Positions 1 to 10,643 of a stretch of DNA of 22,781 nt are shown here, one piece after another; positions within the stretch are counted from its first letter, which is position 1, and each line of letters starts with the position of its first letter. The DNA is from Eimeria necatrix (taxonomy: Eukaryota > Apicomplexa > Conoidasida > Eucoccidiorida > Eimeriidae): NCBI RefSeq assembly GCF_000499385.1, contig NW_013654472.1:1-22781 (forward strand), given 5' to 3'. The position numbers and the translations under genes are program-made. Below the pieces are notes generated by a model. It was not told the origin of the DNA, searched no databases, and saw only the letters and a list, made by a program, of their open reading frames with translations.

Positions 1-2102
1 GACGCCTAATTAAGATTACAGAAAGAGATAAAAGTAATCTGCCAATAACTGCATCCACCTAGTAGCTACACCGATTCCTTCAGCGGAACGAACTCTGCGT
101 TGGTGTCCTGCAATACAATGCGTCATGTTTCAGATTACAGAGAGTTTTCTAACGAAGATGAGCTTCGTCACCCGCAAAACCAACACATAGAACTAGGTGT
201 GCCGACCGAAAGTACAACGAGCGCCTAAGAGCCGTTGCACCTTTGCGTACCCTCTTTTGCTTGTTCTGAAAAATAATATTCCAGTGTGTGCCTCTGCAAG
301 CTAAGGAGACCTTTTTACAGACTCAAACCACAAGCCTTGTTTTTACAGACGTTGATGCAGTTACTGTACGGACTAGCAGCGAAGTTCACACCTTCATGAC
401 CATTAGTTGGATTTTAGCATAGACTTCTGTATGCTTCCTTTCCATGTGACGGCTGCTCGTAGAAAATGTTTGGAACAATACGATGCTTGGCGAAGCTCAT
501 GTCGCAGCACTATTGGTTTAGTATGGTGACTGGCTAACGCATGAAGGCTTCCAGACTTCGTCGAAATATACATGGTGCACGAACTAAGCAAAGCCTCTAC
601 ATAAGGGCTCTACGTCTGACATGACAGCATCAGCGAAATACTATTCCGTAAAGATACGCAAGACACTTTCTTCTAAAAGCGGTGCGCAGCATTCCTGAGG
701 GAGTCGAACGTAAATTGTGGTCACAGTGAATAAGCGTCTACTACTAGGTGAACATCAGGGACAAAATTAGCACGTGGTTATGGTGATGAAAGTGTCAGTC
801 TCTTTGTGGACGCAACGCTGAACCGCGTCATTGATCATGTAAACGTTGAGCGTTCCGTTTCCTTGCTGGATAATTGCGTACATCTGTTGGCGTGCATTAT
901 GTCAACTGCGACAGCGATGAAAGCCTTTGAATGAGTGCGTCACAGACATATTTTTAGCTTGCAAAGTCATGCTTAGTATGATTCAGCCAGTCGTGTCATT
1001 CTGAGAAATACGTGCCCCTACTGGAAACGACATATATAGGCTTTGCTGTACTTCTCTTTGTGCTGAAACTAGATGAAGTCTGCGAGTTGGGGACTGCGTC
1101 CCAATACAGCGTTGACAATTGCTCAGCGAACATGACTACAGTAATACTTACTTGCTTCTGTTCGTTGCAGCTTGAATTACTGCCAGTTAGATATAGGGAG
1201 AGGAAGCCATACAGTGGTGGCATGAATAAAAGATTTTTAGTTTGTGACAATACTCACGGTACATCTTTCATTCTTAGATCAAGCTTGCTCTGCACAAATA
1301 TTTGTTGAGTGGAACCCGAAGCACTAATAAACTGAGGTCATTACTGTACAGAATACAAGCATGTTTTTGTATCTGACGATATCAGAAATCCACAGAAGGT
1401 AAAAGGAGAGGAAAAGACGATTAAAAGCGCCATTATACTGCCTGCTTGTGAAAGCTTTACCTGCCAGCTTCTTGACAAACACAGCGACTAATATGCGTGC
1501 TCCTACCTGTGCCTGCCTACATTTGATTAAGTGGAACAAATCAATAGAACAAGGATTCTTATTTATATTGTAGTTATAACTATATTTGTACAACGCGGAG
1601 TTGATACTCGACTATTTGGTGCTTTATTCTCCATGGAATAAAACAACAACGCCACTAGGATCACTCAGGGTTGATATCTGATAACGCGTGTGGTTACACA
1701 ACTTTGGCCGGTACGCGAGTTTACAGGTTTCGCTACAATTGCGATGCACTGGCGTGCGAAATGTACACTGCACAAAATTCTGTAGGACGATTCAAGCGCT
1801 AGAATAAGAAGTGTATTGCCGCAAATAAGGTACTCCAGTAAGCCTGTAGTTGAGGCAGATGCTACGCAGTTCGTTCGTTGCATATTGTAGCTGCCAAGGA
1901 TGAATTTTTTGAGATCAACAATGCGTTCAGAGCTGTGTTCGCGAAGGCATTAGCAAACACCGAATTCATCCATTTTCTCACAACAGCAGTGGAGCAGAAA
2001 CCAGCATCTTACAAAAATTAGTATGCATTTTTGAAGAGCCAACAGTCGAAATCAGTTTGAACTTTTGACGAAAGATTCAAGAGCAGCGATAGCTACTTAC
2101 TT
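1..2102. other. Non-coding stretch, no gene recognised
   Basis: I see no gene, RNA gene or long repeat here. Open frames are all under 100 codons, lie on both strands and have no recognisable composition. The longest plus-strand frame (1012-1308) has no ATG at its head. A polypyrimidine stretch ending in CAG near 1170 looks like a splice acceptor, but the only nearby GT would leave an intron of about 30 bases. The sequence is AT-leaning with normal CpG content. Small exons of a gene lying mostly outside the window cannot be excluded. Confidence 0.5.
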
Positions 2103-2468
2103 TCTCCAACAATAGGAAAAGCGTGACGATATAAGTTTGACAATAATGCATTCTGCGGTTGCCCTTTAGTTGAAATACTATGATATACTACTACGTATTA
2201 TTCATACCGCATATCCACGGTGCCTCGGATTAAAAGACATACCATGTATGGCGACAAAGTCCTACCTATTGCAGTCTCGCAAAACTGTTAGTATTGTTTG
2301 TTTATCAAGTTTTCCGTTCTGTTTTTCAGGTGCGCGTGACGCTAAATAATCTTAAGGTGCGGAATAAAAGTTTTACCCAGTAGTATATCATAGTATTTCA
2401 ACTAAAGGGCAACCCCAGAATGCATTATTGTCAAACTTATATCGTCACGCTTTTCCTATTGTTGGAGA
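2103..2468. repeat. Foldback (inverted-repeat) element with near-perfect 90-bp arms
   Basis: The left arm (2103-2192) is the reverse complement of the right arm (2379-2468), with one mismatch in 90 positions (in the motif CTGCGGTT versus CTGGGGTT). Outer ends read TCTCCAAC and GTTGGAGA. Weaker, gapped similarity continues inward to about 2210 and 2359, leaving a unique centre of about 150 bp. The low divergence implies a recent origin or ongoing homogenisation. No clear target-site duplication flanks the outer ends. The arrangement resembles a MITE or foldback transposon, but no transposase is visible and the family is unknown. A transcript through it would form a long double-stranded stem. 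Confidence 0.93.
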
Positions 2469-2716
2469 TATTAACGATTTGCGGTTTCATAGCAGTATCA
2501 ATGAAAGTCTGCAGTTGCATAATATATAGGGGGGACTGCATATATTCGGTGTCTTGTAATAAAATTGGGCACTTACGTCTCCACACGCGAATCACTGCAG
2601 TACTGCTTTATAATGTCATGTTCTCGTTTCGTTCTTGCCATTTACCGTATTCAATCTATGAATGGAGTGCAGAAACCGTAAAGCTGTTCGCAAGAGAACT
2701 GATTTACAGGCTTTGA
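2420..2716 (+). CDS. Candidate short membrane-protein ORF starting inside the foldback arm (unrecognised)
   Basis: A 98-residue frame with a true ATG. Residues 7-28 are strongly hydrophobic (YIVTLFLLLEILTICGFIAV region) and resemble a signal anchor. The rest is cysteine- and aromatic-rich with no motif I recognise. The first 16 codons lie in the right arm of the foldback at 2103-2468, so the hydrophobic head is largely repeat-derived. A frame of this length is expected by chance at this base composition and there is no splice or homology support. It is listed because of its position; it is probably not a gene. Confidence 0.1.
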   Translation: MHYCQTYIVTLFLLLEILTICGFIAVSMKVCSCIIYRGDCIYSVSCNKIGHLRLHTRITAVLLYNVMFSFRSCHLPYSIYEWSAETVKLFARELIYRL

Positions 2717-3233
2717 CTACCCAGCTTGGCATTAATAAAGCAGACACCTATCTGTTTGTCCAGAACCTCGAGCGTGGCAATAGCGTGATAGTTGGAAGCG
2801 CAAACGAAAGCGAGTTACTGAGTTTTATTGCTTAGCGGTTGATGCGAATTTACCTAGGACATGTAGGATTAGTATGCGATGGTATGCGCATAAACAACCA
2901 GCTGCGGGAAGATGCGGAGATTCAAGTGTGCTCACGGAAACAGTCCGGGTGTTATAACCGTCAGGACTCCACTCTTCCTTGAAAGCAAAAATGAAGAAGC
3001 ACATTTAAAGTACTAGCTCAATGTCTGTAGAAATGGAATGCATGAACAATTATGCAGTCTACTCCAGGAGACTATGGCGATGTCTGAATGGTCACCATCA
3101 ACTGTGTACGCTGTAACTTCTCGCAAGCGTGCTGTTGCCTCTTGTTGAAGGCACTGCGATCTATTCGACGGCCATAATATCCACAAGCTAAAAAAGAATA
3201 TCAAACGTGATCAGCGCCACGCTTAAACAATAG
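2469..3233. other. No gene or repeat recognised apart from the tail of the 2420-2716 frame
   Basis: Only chance-length frames are present. I see no repeat or structured element worth naming. Confidence 0.5.
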
Positions 3234-3588
3234 ACGGCTGTGAAACTTCATGCAGCCAAAACTTCGTTGTTTGCAGCCACCATAATGGAAAAGGGTACTA
3301 GCAAAGAGCAACACCCATTCACTGAATTCACGTGCTTCAAAAGGCTAGTAGCGGTGTCCCCAATGGAGCTGATGAGGCGAAAAAGTTAGGGAGCACAAAA
3401 TGATTGAAATATCCGTTTCCGAAAAGAAGCTGAAGAACAAGAAGGATCCTAGTGATTTCGTGCTCGTGAACTCGCCTACTTTCCCTCCTATTCCAAGGGT
3501 TCCTGAAAAGAACTATGCCGTCACTCGACGCGGTGGTGCATCGCGTATCAAAGTCTACACAATAGAATCAACGTCGTCGAAGAGATAG
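3234..3588 (+). CDS. Candidate coding segment in two adjacent frames, broken at an A5 run (unrecognised)
   Basis: One plus-strand frame is open from 3234, with an ATG at 3285, and stops at 3387-3389. The next frame is open from 3376 and runs through an ATG at 3400 to a stop at 3586-3588. The two overlap across an AAAAA run at 3380-3384, where loss of one base would make a single frame of about 100 codons from 3285. The second part is Lys/Ser/Pro-rich (SEKKLKNKKDPSDF, then SPTFPPIPRVPEK) and looks more protein-like than most frames here. A pyrimidine-rich stretch ending in TTTGCAG near 3276 could be a splice acceptor. No domain is recognised. It may be an exon, a decayed gene, a sequencing indel or chance. 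Confidence 0.2.
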
Positions 3589-5718
3589 AGAAGCATTCCG
3601 GACTTTTCAGCTGTTCGTCATTAACCACCATCAATTTGCGTCAGATTTGGAGTGAACGGAGCAATCCCTATGTTTGCCTTGCATTGCTTTATATACCTTG
3701 TTCAATTATGCTGACCTTATTTCTAGCATGTAGATTTGAAACGTCTACCGCCTGCTGCAAACGGAAAACAATCACAGGATTTTCATTTTGTTAAGTGCGT
3801 TTTCACAAGTTCTACTAGCCTCTAGCCATTGTCCCTTAGCAGTACAATCATCCGCAGCTTGCACTTTGCAGGCAGTACCGTATTTGACGCGTACATCGTT
3901 AGGAGGAAGCGAATTTAAAAAATATGCCGTTTGGAACTAATTTTGTGACAGCGGAATGTGCAAAAGGCGATGACTTTCTTTAGGGCGTCGCTTGCCTCAT
4001 TTTGACCCTGTCCCCCTTGTTGCCAAACAGTATTCTTGTATTGTTACTGATCCTTTGCGAAACTGCTTTCTTGGCTTCAACGTCAGAGTCGCGTCTATGT
4101 TGCTCTACTTTTTTGGCTGTTGCTAAAGTCCATCTGCATTTTCTGGATCATATCGGTGCCTTTACCGACAACGCACACTAGAGCTGAACAGGACCTCACT
4201 CGTAGAACGCACCCAAAAGCAAAATATCCAGTAGAACGTCTGTGGATGATGCTTAATATTGGTACATGTTGCTCAGAAAAACGTCACTAGGAAGCACGCT
4301 CTCCGTTTTACCGGTTAAAGTTCTATTCCTTCAATCTCCGGGCTTGAATGCGTATGCTCTCGTGTTCTGTGATGATGACGAAGGCGCACTTGATCTTTAA
4401 GAAACAGAGAAAAATAAGACCAGCGCAAGCATGCTAACAAAAGTAACGAGAAGGCCGAGATGCGCCAACGACGCACACGTGCTCTATTGTTTGTCAGGCC
4501 GTCGCTTTAATGGAGTAGACGCCACTCGCGCTGCTTTGCTCCCTTCGGCGCTTCATGCTTGCAGCAGTAACTGGTGAACACGCCTGTGTATGGTGTGAGG
4601 CAAAAAATAGAGCGTGCCCTTTAAGGTACTGTTGTCTAATTCGAGGCACTTACATACTAATTCAGCAGCAAAGCTAGAGGCTTTGAACAAAATACCTTTC
4701 CACCATGGCAATCCAAGGACTGCGCACTTTTAAATTCATGATATATGGTGTTTCGTCACAGTATAATGCCTGTGTCGCTTAGTGAAGTAACAGTAAGAAA
4801 ACCTAGCGGCAAAGCTACCTGGACAGGAATCCAACACACACTTATGCACTGGAGGGCAAAAAGAGAATTCCGCCGGTACTGCAAGGATACCTGAATTAGG
4901 CGAGCCTGTAATTCTGAAATGTCATGAGGAAAACCTCAGTAGATATCCGAAAGACCGGACGCATTGCCGACCACTGCGTCGTTGGTACTCTGAAAGCACT
5001 AACACGTGCTAACACCTCATTGCGTGTGCCCACTGTACATGTACCCCTCCATCAGTTTTACAGGGTTCGACGAGATATTTTTTTTACCACACGCACAAAA
5101 AGTGCTCTTAGTGATACGCCATGTATTGCAGGATCCTCTGCTAATACACTCACATAGCTCACCCGCAACTAAGCTATTCACATTAGCTCGACGCGCTATT
5201 CGGTGGAATAACACTGTTTTGCCAAGATAGTCTCCCCCACAACTTCGTATTAAGCAAGCGTTCGGAAAGAACTCTTAATACGTGGTACTTATATTTCGTA
5301 TCCCCGCTGCCCAACAAGGTAATGGTGCAGCTAACAGCCAGCGAAACTCCGTGTTTTTACCGTCTGGTCTTCTACTAAATTCGATGAAATAGCGCTACGT
5401 CGTAAATTGATGTTGCCGCCATCCATTTGTGAGGGCGAAGTTGTGCGGCTCAAAGTCAACGGTTTTCTGCATCTCTCTTAATGGGGTAGCTTTAGAATTA
5501 CCGCATCTACTTTCGTACACACCTCCATGCTCTTCCGTTATGGCTGCAGAACGTCCAAAACTGTCAAGTATGTTCACACCTTAGCAGTGTAGGCATGCTG
5601 CGCAGCTTCACTGGGAGTCTACTCTGCCAAAACCTCTGCAGCTGCAATATTCCAACGTACAGGATGAGCGCTGAAGCCTAGACCATCGCAACACTCACAC
5701 ACTGGAGTGGCTCTGCAC
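3589..5718. other. No gene recognised
   Basis: There is no long repeat and no convincing frame. The longest ATG frame is 4924-5157 (77 codons, basic, no motif), overlapped by frames on both strands. A 25-codon frame at 4705 begins with a very good eukaryotic start context (CCACCATGG) but ends at once. I regard both as chance. Confidence 0.45.
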
Positions 5719-5986
5719 TCGTATATTGCGTGTTGCGCAGAGTCAGTAGCTCTGTTTGTCTCATCATCGTACCGCAAAATATAATATTATCAAGGAGCTG
5801 CAGCACATATGTCTTATTCCGCACGACTTTTTCACCGGGAGAAAGTCATTCAATCGTGTGCACATGTCTCATACAAAGTCGTACAGAATAAGACATATGT
5901 GCTGCAGTTCCTGGACAGTGTTCTATTTTCTGGTACGATGCTGAGACAAACAGAGCTGCCGACGCTGCGGAAGACGCAATTTACGA
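5719..5986. repeat. Diverged foldback element with 112-nt gapless arms
   Basis: The left arm (5719-5830) pairs with the right arm (5875-5986) without a single gap. Every pair of positions sums to 11705. I count 17 mismatches in 112, about 85% identity. The best-preserved blocks are the outer AGCTCTGTTTGTCTCA and the inner CTGCAGCACATATGTCTTATT. The spacer is 44 bp. Compared with the foldback at 2103-2468 the arms are older and unrelated in sequence. The short frames that start inside it are by-products of the symmetry. It could be a foldback transposon relic, a MITE or a hairpin-RNA locus; nothing here decides among these. Confidence 0.92.
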
Positions 5987-8202
5987 CTGGAGGAACACTG
6001 ACTTCTTCAGGACAGAGCTTCATATGAAAGGTAATTACTTTCTTATGCAACATCTCAATGACTATATAACTCAGGAGCTCTTTGTCGCAGAGAAGGCTTT
6101 CATGATACAGGTAATGCCTGCGCTGATACGATACTGATTGTTCATTCGCAGGAACAAAATGCAATCGACTTCCTCATCATTCGAGTTTGTGCTCGTGAGT
6201 AGTTCAACGATGGAGCACCGTAGGCAATTTTGCCTAGGTTGCTCGTGTCGAGAATTGCTTGCAGTTAGTACGTTTTGCTCTCGATACAGCCGAGGCAAAT
6301 CCACGTTCCTCTTGTTTTCCGAAAAGCTGAGGCCTCGAGGATTCACCGTTGCCCAAGCACATTTCTTCGTGGCATAGAATCAAAAGCACACCATTTGTTA
6401 CATGCATTACAATGCATATACGTCCCGCGCCCATCGCTCTCTCGCTCCGCTCAGTACTTAGGTCCATTGCTCTGCATGTCTGCTCCCAACCTATCTTCAG
6501 TGCAGAGATTTCTGCAACCCATTGGACAGCGCATGCACTTCTCGCCCTCATGCTTCAGCGGTACAAAAATGCAGGCAAGTCTCGATGTGATGGGCCAGTC
6601 AGTGGACCGCTCAGGCGAATAGGAAGGAAACCTCTGCCTTCACAGATTGCCAATCTTCTCATACCGAGCTTTCTCGCACACGCGATGCAGCATGTCTACA
6701 GCGCGCGAAGTTCACTTGTTTGGACCACACGTCCTAGGCTCGTATATTACCCACGAATGGAATATACCAACGGGCTAGATCCAAAATCAGAGCTCTTCGT
6801 CACTCCACGCCTTCCTCTCCGCGTTCGCAAACTGACGAGTGTTGTGCGAACCGTATAATCGACGACAGCAGAACGCTATGAACTGCATTTCGCGAGAGCT
6901 GCGAAGCCGTTACCTCCAACTTCATATTAATCGCATGCGTAGTCATCCAGTTACTAGCACTTGGGCGACTAGCTTTATGATCATATGTTGCGGATTCACG
7001 GACTCCTACCAGTGGAGTCTACTGTTGGCGAACCGTTACTCCCAGCATACGGTATCATATACGGCAGGCTGCTATTTAGCTCTTGTTCATCATGCTGTGC
7101 ATACTCCCTGACTGGTGAAGCAGTTTACAGCAGTATTTTAGTTCCTCTAAAATGGGAGCTTCAGTTGCTGTGTGTTGACGGTCATACAATCCAGGGACTA
7201 TACGGATGAAGACAGCGATTAAACATGGACCTCTCACTAACGTGTAGAACACGCGGGGCTGCTTTAACGAGATTATTCCATTATGTCCACTGCCTTTGTA
7301 ATGAAAGTTTTTTCGGTAATAATGATCGGAACTGCCAATTAACCGCAAGCAGCTGCAGAGGCCAAGCTGACCAAAGCGGTCAGCCCATAATGCGTCCACG
7401 AAGTTTGCGAAAGACAAACAGCGCTCACGGCAGCCAGGTCAGCATGCTCGTAGGAAGCCCTGAAGAAATGCTAACATATCGCTTGGAATGCTGCGAATTC
7501 AGGCATTTCACGAAACGTTTCTTGTTCTGGAGACCACTGCCCAGGTGGTTCAGCGCAATATTCTGCAGTGCTCTTTGCTAAAAGTTGCGCAAAAGCAGCA
7601 TATAGAGCATTTCGTTGGCGTATGGTTGAGGTCTCGCTTACGTACCTTCACATCTTCTGTACACACAAATATTTACTGCATACAGAATGTTGGCATAAAC
7701 TAACTTTTCACCGCCGAAAGCAAATGCACACTGTTGCGGATTACGAGATCTGTTAAGTCTTGTGCTTACTGCCGTGTATTCAGAGCGCGCACATATGGAA
7801 CGATTCTCTGTTTCCTTGGAGGCCTCATCTCACGTTAGCGTTGCTTTCGTCAGCCACGTGCGTTAGGCTCGTTCTCGCGTTTTCATCATAACGACAGCTG
7901 GCTTTTAAAAAGCACAGCTCACTCTATTTCAGACCCAGGAGACTTGGGCAGTTGCACTAAGTGTCTTCCGGTTTCTACACTTTTTCATTCGTTTCCACAG
8001 CATGCCCGCAGTCTTCGCTCCCTCCACACAGTGTAGATTCCAGTCACACCGACGAAGAATCCTGTGCACGCAACTCACCATTAGGCACTGTATTGCTTAC
8101 TGTCGTCTACAGCGACCAGCAAGGGAAAGCGTTGGTTGTACTTTGGAATACATGTTTCGGAGATTCATTAACGCAGACAAAGGCAAACAGTCGACTTGAC
8201 GC
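5987..8202. other. Overlapping short frames, no convincing gene
   Basis: Several plus-strand frames overlap here. The longest is 6349-6858 (169 codons, first true ATG at 6412, ending in a basic tail). Minus-strand frames of similar size oppose them. None carries a motif or repeat I recognise, and three-way overlap points to low stop density more than to coding. A 7-bp perfect stem-loop (GCTGACC, loop AAAGC, GGTCAGC) lies at 7366-7384. If a gene exists it must be intron-rich; I cannot place its exons. Confidence 0.35.
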
Positions 8203-9363
8203 ATGGCACTGAATCACGCTAAAATACAGCAACGCATTCCTGCGCATTCCTGGGTTAAAGCATCTGCGCTTCACAGCCATGCACACCGATGCTGCGAATG
8301 CTATCCCACGCTGCCGTGCCACTTCGACAACGAGACCAATAAGCCTGTAGCGGAATGTAAACGTACATTTTGGATGCAAAGAAACAACAAAAGCCACAGG
8401 CAGAGTCCCAAAAGCCACGATAAAACACGCTGTAGAAGAGAGTTCCTCGGTCGCAGGCAAAAGCTCACCTGCTTTCAACGCGTGGCCAAGATTCGAGGCT
8501 ATCTTCGTGAGGCCGTTCAGTGTTGGACATCATTTTGCAGAATCGCTTACACGCTGGTGCTACCACTGGCAGATTCTCGCCATAATCCTTCCTGCGTCTC
8601 CCACGTGGAACAGCTCCGCTTTCGAATGCTAGCATGCTCTCACAGACAGTGGGATTTGCCATGCTTCTAGTATTGAATATTACTGTCAGCCTCAGTGAGC
8701 AGAGAAACGCCAATTGCATCTAGTTTTTCGGTAATCGACCGAAAGCTGACACTATCTGGAAACGCGTCAAGCGCCCGGGAGCTCTTCACCATCGTCCAAC
8801 GTAAGATGTAGGTCAGCACTTCACTGGGTGTTTTGAATCTGTGCGAGAGAGGTGGCGCAACATCCTACTCCATGAATAGTCAGCAACACTGTCATGCTCA
8901 CCTCGCTGTATTGAAATCCTGTGGTTTTCTGTAGTGCGCTGTTTCTTGGGAGGTATTCCCCCCAAAGAATATGTCGTGATGTACTACTTCCGCTCTTTTT
9001 CTCATGAGCGTCACTGCTCTGTTCGTTGCACTCATCATTTGTCTCTTCCGGTTATCGTTTGAACACTTGGAAAATATTGTTTACCGGCAGTCTTCGAGGC
9101 CAAAAGCCCGCCAACATAGAGGCACAGACTCACGTGTTAACAGTCGGTGTGCAAATGAATGTCTTGCAGGCACACTGTGGCTCCGCATAGCACATTAGGC
9201 GTTGATATGCAATGTCTAATAAAGTCGGAAGAAATCTAAACTACACTGATATGAGAACTGTCATTCGCAAGATTCAACGGCAAATTGCGTAGATGAATGG
9301 TCCCACGAAAAAATAAATGCAAGAATCTCTAAAACGTTTTTCATAAGCCATGACAGGAATTAT
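8203..9363. other. No gene recognised; one Cys/His-rich frame and a small stem-loop
   Basis: A 155-codon plus frame with a true ATG (8203-8670) is unusually rich in Cys, His and Arg and poor in Asp/Glu. That is typical of a non-coding frame, and it is opposed by a 123-codon minus frame. A stem-loop at about 8943-8968 pairs TTCTTGGGAGG with CCCCCCAAAGAA, with one bulge and one mismatch. Nothing else is visible. Confidence 0.35.
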
Positions 9364-9657
9364 GTGCTGCAAAATCAAACACACAGGAATCATGACAAAC
9401 CTCGCCAGGAAAAATTTAGTGGGAAAAGAATGAAAAGCATGAAGAGAGGTACATTCGGTTGTGGTCATTTGTGGGAGGAAACATCCTCGTGGTCCACATA
9501 TGTAAATGACAAGTACTCAAAGAAAAAGCGCCTTTGCAGGAAGATATCCCGTCACACAAACGTACAATGCTGTAAAAAAAAATACATGCGCCCTAGATAG
9601 AGGGGAGGGCACGTTCGTGGCACATAAACTCGCACTGGCATCGCAAATTGCAGGAAG

Positions 9658-10002
9658 ATGGAAGAACAAACGGGGAGAACATTGAATACTTGGAGTATAA
9701 ATGAGACACTAGGAAAATCGTTCACTTGCTATCGTGGGAAAACTTTAGCTGGAAGTGAAACCGTTAAGCAAAGGCTGAAAATGTACGCGGTGAAGCCACT
9801 CGATTCGCTTGCTTCTGGCAATGCGCGCAGCACTTCTAGCCCTAGCACGAGAAGAATGGATATACTCACAAGGAAGTGCAAGGCATTCTGCGGAAGGATT
9901 CGTGAACCCAAAAGCACTGCACGCGGTACAGCCGACCTGCGAAAAATTTTTCTGGGTGCGAAGGCGGTGACCTCTCCAATGGACCACGCAGAAACGGATT
10001 AG
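9658..10002 (+). CDS. Candidate basic protein ORF (unrecognised)
   Basis: This is a 114-residue frame with a true ATG, open in phase from 9628. It is rich in Lys, Arg, Ser and Thr and the plus strand here is purine-rich, a bias often seen on coding strands. In the same phase, a Lys-rich frame precedes it at 9364-9597, separated by TAG and TAA stops; that frame lacks an ATG near its start. A 163-codon frame on the opposite strand (9866-10357) overlaps it. On that strand, a polypyrimidine tract ending in TAG at 10369 looks like a splice acceptor just before an ATG at 10357. At most one strand is coding and I cannot decide which. No domain or homologue is recognised. Confidence 0.18.
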   Translation: MEEQTGRTLNTWSINETLGKSFTCYRGKTLAGSETVKQRLKMYAVKPLDSLASGNARSTSSPSTRRMDILTRKCKAFCGRIREPKSTARGTADLRKIFLGAKAVTSPMDHAETD

Positions 10003-10550
10003 GAGACACGCAGCAGAACACAGAGAAGTTAAGAATGGAGAGATAACAACTAACGCACCGACGCAGATTCAAGGCCGAGCGGTGCTGCTTCAAAATAACG
10101 AGACAAGGAAAGAAAGGGAAGGAAGATGCGTTGTGGCAGTGGGCCGTTATGAGGGTAACAGCGCGGTCAGATGAAGGACGGGCAAATTGTTGTCCACAGC
10201 GAAGCAATGCTGCACTGGAAAGAACTTCAGAGCTTCGCGCTTCTTTTGGCCCTAACAATGAAGGACAACAAGAAATATCTGGCTGAACGACGTCTTGCTT
10301 CTGCGCCAGATCCTGACTAGCCTCCTTTGCAGTTGGACCGCTTTTTGAGACTAGCATCGTGAGATATCCTACAATGACAGAAGAAAGCGCAAAACGTTAC
10401 GGAAGCTAGACAGTGCAGTGTCGTGAGTGTAAGCAACGGAAAAAATCCTTCCAGCACATTTTTCTATGCCTTTGTGCTGGCTCAGCATTAGTTTTATCTC
10501 CGTGGCTAATCTGTAATAGGTTTCGTTGGATGAAGAGGGATGAAAGACAG

Positions 10551-10643
10551 CGAAAGTGGCGATTTGACGGCATTGTTCTATATCCTTATACTCTGGCAGT
10601 GAAAGTGGGGATTTGATGGCGTTGTTCTATATCCTTATACTCT
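10551..10643. repeat. Tandem duplication, 49-bp period, two units
   Basis: Unit one (10551-10594) and unit two (10600-10643) share 40 of 44 positions, including an exact 22-base block that begins TTGTTCTATATCC. Only two units are present and neither is in a recognised gene. It is a simple local duplication. Confidence 0.9.

Noticed and set aside
3323..3337. 14-base match (GAATTCACGTGCTT) shared with 12605-12618
   Set aside because: One or two 14-mers are expected to recur by chance in a window this size, and the flanks do not align.
4705..4782. Mini-frame with a strong start context CCACCATGG
   Set aside because: Only 25 codons, no motif, no splice support.
6349..6858. 169-codon plus-strand frame
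   Set aside because: The first ATG is 21 codons in; the frame is overlapped by others on both strands and has a non-coding-like composition.
8203..8670. 155-codon plus-strand frame with a true ATG
   Set aside because: Heavily biased to Cys, His, Arg and Trp, opposed by a 123-codon minus frame, no motif, length near chance.
9866..10357. 163-codon minus-strand frame with a good-looking splice acceptor before its ATG
   Set aside because: Overlaps the plus-strand candidate at 9658-10002, has no clear donor and no recognisable domain; noted under that entry instead of called.
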